From Aquipuribacter sp051216895 (GTDB lineage: Bacteria; Actinomycetota; Actinomycetes; Actinomycetales; JBBAYJ01): DNA of 64,000 bases. Location: contig NZ_JBPKAO010000015.1 of NCBI RefSeq assembly GCF_051216895.1, forward strand, positions 40,034 through 104,033, written 5' to 3'. Below are positions 61,550-64,000 of the stretch, one piece after another. The notes below the pieces were generated by a model, which worked only from the letters and a program-made list of their open reading frames with translations, ran no database searches and was not told where the DNA came from. The stretch's first letter is position 1; the number at the start of each line of letters is the position of its first letter. Both the position numbers and the translations under genes were made by a program.

Positions 61550-62699
61550 TCTCGAACAGCGAGTCCATGACCACCGCACCGTCCAAGATCACCGGCCGCA
61601 GCTGGTGCCGGTAGACGGCCTGAGTGACCCGGCTCCCCCGGTGGCCCAGCAGTTCAGCAATCTGCTCGATGGGCATCCCGTACGCAGAGAGCAGCGACAC
61701 GAAGCTGTGACGTAGTTCACGCGGCGTCCACGCCGTCGGATCCAGACCCGCCTTGTCCACCACCGCGCGGAACGCTCGCCGGATGTTGGCCGCGTCGGGT
61801 GGCCCACCGCTCGAGGTGGCAAAGACCAACCCTGTCGGAGGCCAAGCCGTCTCAGACGCTGCCGTCGCCTGTACTTGTTGACGTTGATGCTGGCGCAGGG
61901 CGGCAACGCAGACGGCTGGTAGGGCCAGGGTGCGACGAGACGACTGGGTCTTGGTGTCACCGCCCTGACGGACGGAGCGCCATACCTGCATGGATGGTGG
62001 CCGCGGCGGGACAGCTGCTTCGTCCCCCTCGAGATCGACGTGGGCCCACGTGAGCGCGCGCAGCTCCTCCGTACGGGCCCCCGTCAGCAGCGACACGGTG
62101 ATGTACGCGTGCATGGAAGTCTCGGCCGCCGCTGAGAGGAGGGCCTTCGCCTGCTCAAGCGTGAGGGAACTCGAGGGACGTCCCCGCTGTCCGCGAGGCA
62201 CAGAGCAGAGCTCGACCACGTTCCGCTTGACCCGGTCGCGGGCCATGGCCTGCTTCACGGCCCGGCTGAGGCCGTTGTGAAGGTTCTGCAGTGTGCTGGT
62301 GCTGAGGGTGTTCGCCTTCTGGGCGAGCCAGCGGTCTACTTCTCCGGCCGTGAGGTCCGCCAGCCTTCGCCGGCCCAGGCTCGGCAGGACGTGCGTCGCG
62401 GTCAGGTGCTCCCACTTGGCGATCGTGGCTGGCGCACGGCCGACGAGCCCGAACTCGAGCCACTCCCTGACAGCGTCCGAGACGGTGTAAGTCCCGCGAG
62501 CGACCGGTAACCCGTCGTCCTGGTCCTTCAGCGCTTCGCGGAGCTTCTCACGGGCCTCTGTCTTCGTTCGGCCCAAGCGGCGTCGCACCCGACGCTTGCC
62601 GGTGGGGCCGAAGCCCACGGTGATCTCTGCCACCCACCGGTTGCGTTGGGTGTCGAAGTAGAGCCCACCTTCGCCCCGCCCGCGCCGGCGCTCAGTCAC
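61545..62699 (-). CDS. int: Tyrosine-type integrase
   Basis: Site-specific recombinase of the element. N-terminal AP2-like/arm-binding part (GGLYFDTQRNRWVAEITVG), core-binding domain (VSDAVREWLEFGLVGRAPAT), and catalytic domain with TGARTEELRALTW (Arg), TKTQSSRRTLALP (Lys), TPRELRHSFVSLL, LLGHRGSRVTQAVYRHQL (Tyr). The usual His of HxLRH is Arg here, which is common in AICE-type integrases. 384 residues; ATG overlaps the excisionase stop. Confidence 0.93.
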   Translation of the reverse strand: MTERRRGRGEGGLYFDTQRNRWVAEITVGFGPTGKRRVRRRLGRTKTEAREKLREALKDQDDGLPVARGTYTVSDAVREWLEFGLVGRAPATIAKWEHLTATHVLPSLGRRRLADLTAGEVDRWLAQKANTLSTSTLQNLHNGLSRAVKQAMARDRVKRNVVELCSVPRGQRGRPSSSLTLEQAKALLSAAAETSMHAYITVSLLTGARTEELRALTWAHVDLEGDEAAVPPRPPSMQVWRSVRQGGDTKTQSSRRTLALPAVCVAALRQHQRQQVQATAASETAWPPTGLVFATSSGGPPDAANIRRAFRAVVDKAGLDPTAWTPRELRHSFVSLLSAYGMPIEQIAELLGHRGSRVTQAVYRHQLRPVILDGAVVMDSLFES

Positions 62700-62932
62700 T
62701 CCGCCTCACGTTCGAGCAACCGGACGTAGTCGTCGATGGCGGCGTCCGGCACGAGGCGGGTGCGGCCAAGCTTGACCGTCCGGAGACGACCCGATCGGAT
62801 CTGCTCGTAGATGACACTGCGGCTCACGTTCAGCAGCGACATCACCTCCGGTACCCGCCACAGCACGGGACGTGGAGCCGCTCCGGCGGCGGTGCTCGCG
62901 ACTCGTCGAGCCGGGTCGATGATCATGTTCAC
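62696..62932 (-). CDS. xis: Excisionase / MerR-like helix-turn-helix protein
   Basis: Small DNA-binding protein that probably directs excision. The winged HTH is LWRVPEVMSLLNVSRSVIYE, followed by IRSGRLRTVKLGRTRLVP and an acidic tail. GTG 62932 has GGAGGAG six bases upstream; an in-frame start at 62986 would add 18 residues. 78 residues, four-base overlap with int (ATGA). Confidence 0.85.
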   Translation of the reverse strand: MNMIIDPARRVASTAAGAAPRPVLWRVPEVMSLLNVSRSVIYEQIRSGRLRTVKLGRTRLVPDAAIDDYVRLLEREAE

Positions 62933-63444
62933 GGCGCTCTCCTCCACGCTGCGCGGCCCGGTAGGACCAGCGGTCGCCGGGGTCACGGTGAATGCTGCTG
63001 CAACCCGGCGCTGCGGGCGTCCCCCGCTACCTATACAAGGGCGGACAACGTCGCCCGGTGATCAACGGCCTTGGATTCTCTCGTTGGTGCCCTTGTGCAC
63101 CTGGGCTGGGCCCCCACCTGGCGATGCTGGGCCGTAGCGTGGCCGGCGTCGACCCCGCTGCTCCCGCACCCCCCTACGGTTGAGCGGCGGGGCCGGCTTT
63201 AGCGGCGACTCCCGTAGCCAGGCGACCCATACTTCGGAGCATGGGCACTGACAACGCGCCTGAGCCCGTCCAGCCTCGTAATCCTGGACGCTATGTAACC
63301 AGGGGCCCAGGCGGCGGCATGCGGCGCTGCGCCGGCGGCACGATGGGCGCGACCGGGCGGCGCACCCCCCAGAGTCCCACGGTGCCCTCCGGTGACCGGA
63401 CGGCGACAAGCGAGTCACGGGGGGCGCGTGGCCGGACGGGCACG
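62933..63444. other. Intergenic region of the element
   Basis: About 510 bases between divergent xis and the lipoprotein gene. It contains CCTATACAAGGG near 63030 (CCCTTGTATAGG on the minus strand), a possible xis promoter element, and an ATG-initiated open frame from 63241 that runs in frame into the lipoprotein but has an unlikely ribosome site. No RNA gene or clear repeat seen. Confidence 0.4.
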
Positions 63445-64000
63445 GTGAACAGCACAAGACAAGCCGCTCTGGCCCTGGCTCTTTGCTTGGCGCTGGCAAC
63501 CCTCGGTGGGTGCTCACAGCCGCAGCCCGTGTTCACCGACCAGCCCCTGAGTGCAAGGCCAACGTCATCGTCGCCGACGCCCACCCCACCGTCATCGCCG
63601 GAAGTGCCCAGCCGACCCCCGCCGGAGACCGGAGAGCCCGCGCCCGTCGACTCACTACCTCCCTCAGCAGCTGCGAGCACCTCCATAACAGGCGCCACGG
63701 ACCGCGAGTTCTTGAGCCTGCGCTTCGATTGCAGGCACGTGCCCGGCTCCTTCCAGGACGAGTGGTCCGTGGCGGGGGCCGAGCGAGAGGGCTTCGGCGA
63801 ACCCCGTCCGGGCCAGCGGTACTCCTTCGGCCACATCGGGGGCCGAGCGCTTGGACTGTTCACCGGCGCGTTCGAGACCGGCATTCTGGACCGTGACCGG
63901 CTCCGCATCAAGGCGGAAGTACCCGGCCCGGGACAGGTCACAGTGTGGGTGACCAAACCGAACCCATCCCTCGAACTAACCCGGGGCTTTCACGGGCAGC
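63445..64000 (+). CDS. Putative lipoprotein, 3' end beyond window
   Basis: Cargo of the integrative element; family not recognised. GTG 63445 begins a type II signal peptide (ALALALCLALATLGGC, Cys near residue 27), followed by ~55 residues rich in Ser, Thr and Pro (SSSPTPTPPSSPEVPSRPPP) as a wall-spanning linker, then a probable globular domain containing DREFLSLRFDCRHVPGSFQD, RPGQRYSFGHIGG and VPGPGQVTVWVTKPN. At least 185 residues are visible. Codons ending in A or T are more frequent than in the core genes, in line with acquisition. Confidence 0.6.
   Translation, partial: MNSTRQAALALALCLALATLGGCSQPQPVFTDQPLSARPTSSSPTPTPPSSPEVPSRPPPETGEPAPVDSLPPSAAASTSITGATDREFLSLRFDCRHVPGSFQDEWSVAGAEREGFGEPRPGQRYSFGHIGGRALGLFTGAFETGILDRDRLRIKAEVPGPGQVTVWVTKPNPSLELTRGFHGQ

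Larger units (their letters stand above)
61476..64000. mobile_element. Left part of an integrative element at tRNA-Val(GAC)
   Basis: A tyrosine integrase pointing toward the tRNA, an excisionase directly upstream, and unfamiliar cargo with less extreme codon bias follow the 3' end of tRNA-Val, the layout of actinobacterial integrative elements such as pSAM2-type AICEs and of prophages. The right attachment site is beyond the window, so the size and kind of element (AICE, prophage or satellite) cannot be told. Confidence 0.7.

Noticed and set aside
63291..63956. Minus-strand 221-residue frame in the element
   Set aside because: Antisense to a frame with a clear lipoprotein signal peptide and linker; composition looks random.

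Overview
The window is chromosomal DNA from a very GC-rich actinobacterium. Nearly all codons end in G or C, GTG starts are common, and 4-base GTGA/ATGA stop-start overlaps recur. Several gene neighbourhoods are typical of Actinomycetota: xerD-parA-scpAB-rluB-cmk-der, relA/ppiase/hisS, secDF-yajC-ruvBAC-yebC, and thrS-HIT-pgsA-acyltransferase-pimA. An SsgA-like protein and phosphatidylinositol mannoside genes agree with this. The genus cannot be fixed from the sequence. One run of 196 Ns (37550-37745) marks an assembly gap.

1-10 kb: minus-strand housekeeping block, read from ald through xerD, parA, scpA, scpB, rluB, aroH, tyrA, cmk and plsC to der (cut by the window edge). It combines chromosome resolution and condensation, rRNA modification, tyrosine/phenylalanine synthesis, CMP kinase, a lipid acyltransferase and ribosome assembly. 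10-11.6 kb: a small membrane protein gene followed by an array of about seven 114-bp repeats, each with a long inverted repeat, in a convergent intergenic gap. 11.6-20 kb: hisS, a metallo-hydrolase, a cyclophilin, a DUF349 protein, an unknown gene and the (p)ppGpp synthetase/hydrolase. 20-26.4 kb: a complete Mrp cation/proton antiporter operon (fused A-B, then C to G). 26.4-36.8 kb: a PH-like membrane protein, secF, secD, yajC, ruvB, ruvA, ruvC, yebC, pdxT, pdxS and a DUF3048 lipoprotein. 36.8-42.8 kb: PimA (interrupted by the gap), PIM acyltransferase, PI-phosphate synthase, HIT protein and thrS, transcribed thrS to pimA.

43-59 kb is more accessory. It has a secreted amidase, a GAF-EAL-DICT protein, a RecQ helicase and an unknown gene. 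A LacI-controlled sugar locus follows: LacI regulator, binding protein, two permeases, alpha-xylosidase and beta-glucosidase, with no ATPase gene. The likely substrate is a xylose/glucose oligosaccharide such as those from xyloglucan. A second EAL protein and a decayed reductase gene come next. 59.8-61.5 kb holds a tRNA-Val(CAC), a PGPGW-family membrane protein, an SsgA-like cell-division protein and a tRNA Gly-Cys-Val cluster.

61.5 kb to the end is the left part of an integrative element beside tRNA-Val(GAC). It has a tyrosine integrase, an overlapping excisionase and a lipoprotein that runs off the window. The least conventional signals are the 114-bp palindromic repeat array, a 14-bp triplication that separates two coupled genes, the two divergently built EAL proteins, a divergent gene pair sharing one CATG, and the integrative element. 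No clearly new multi-gene system was found.
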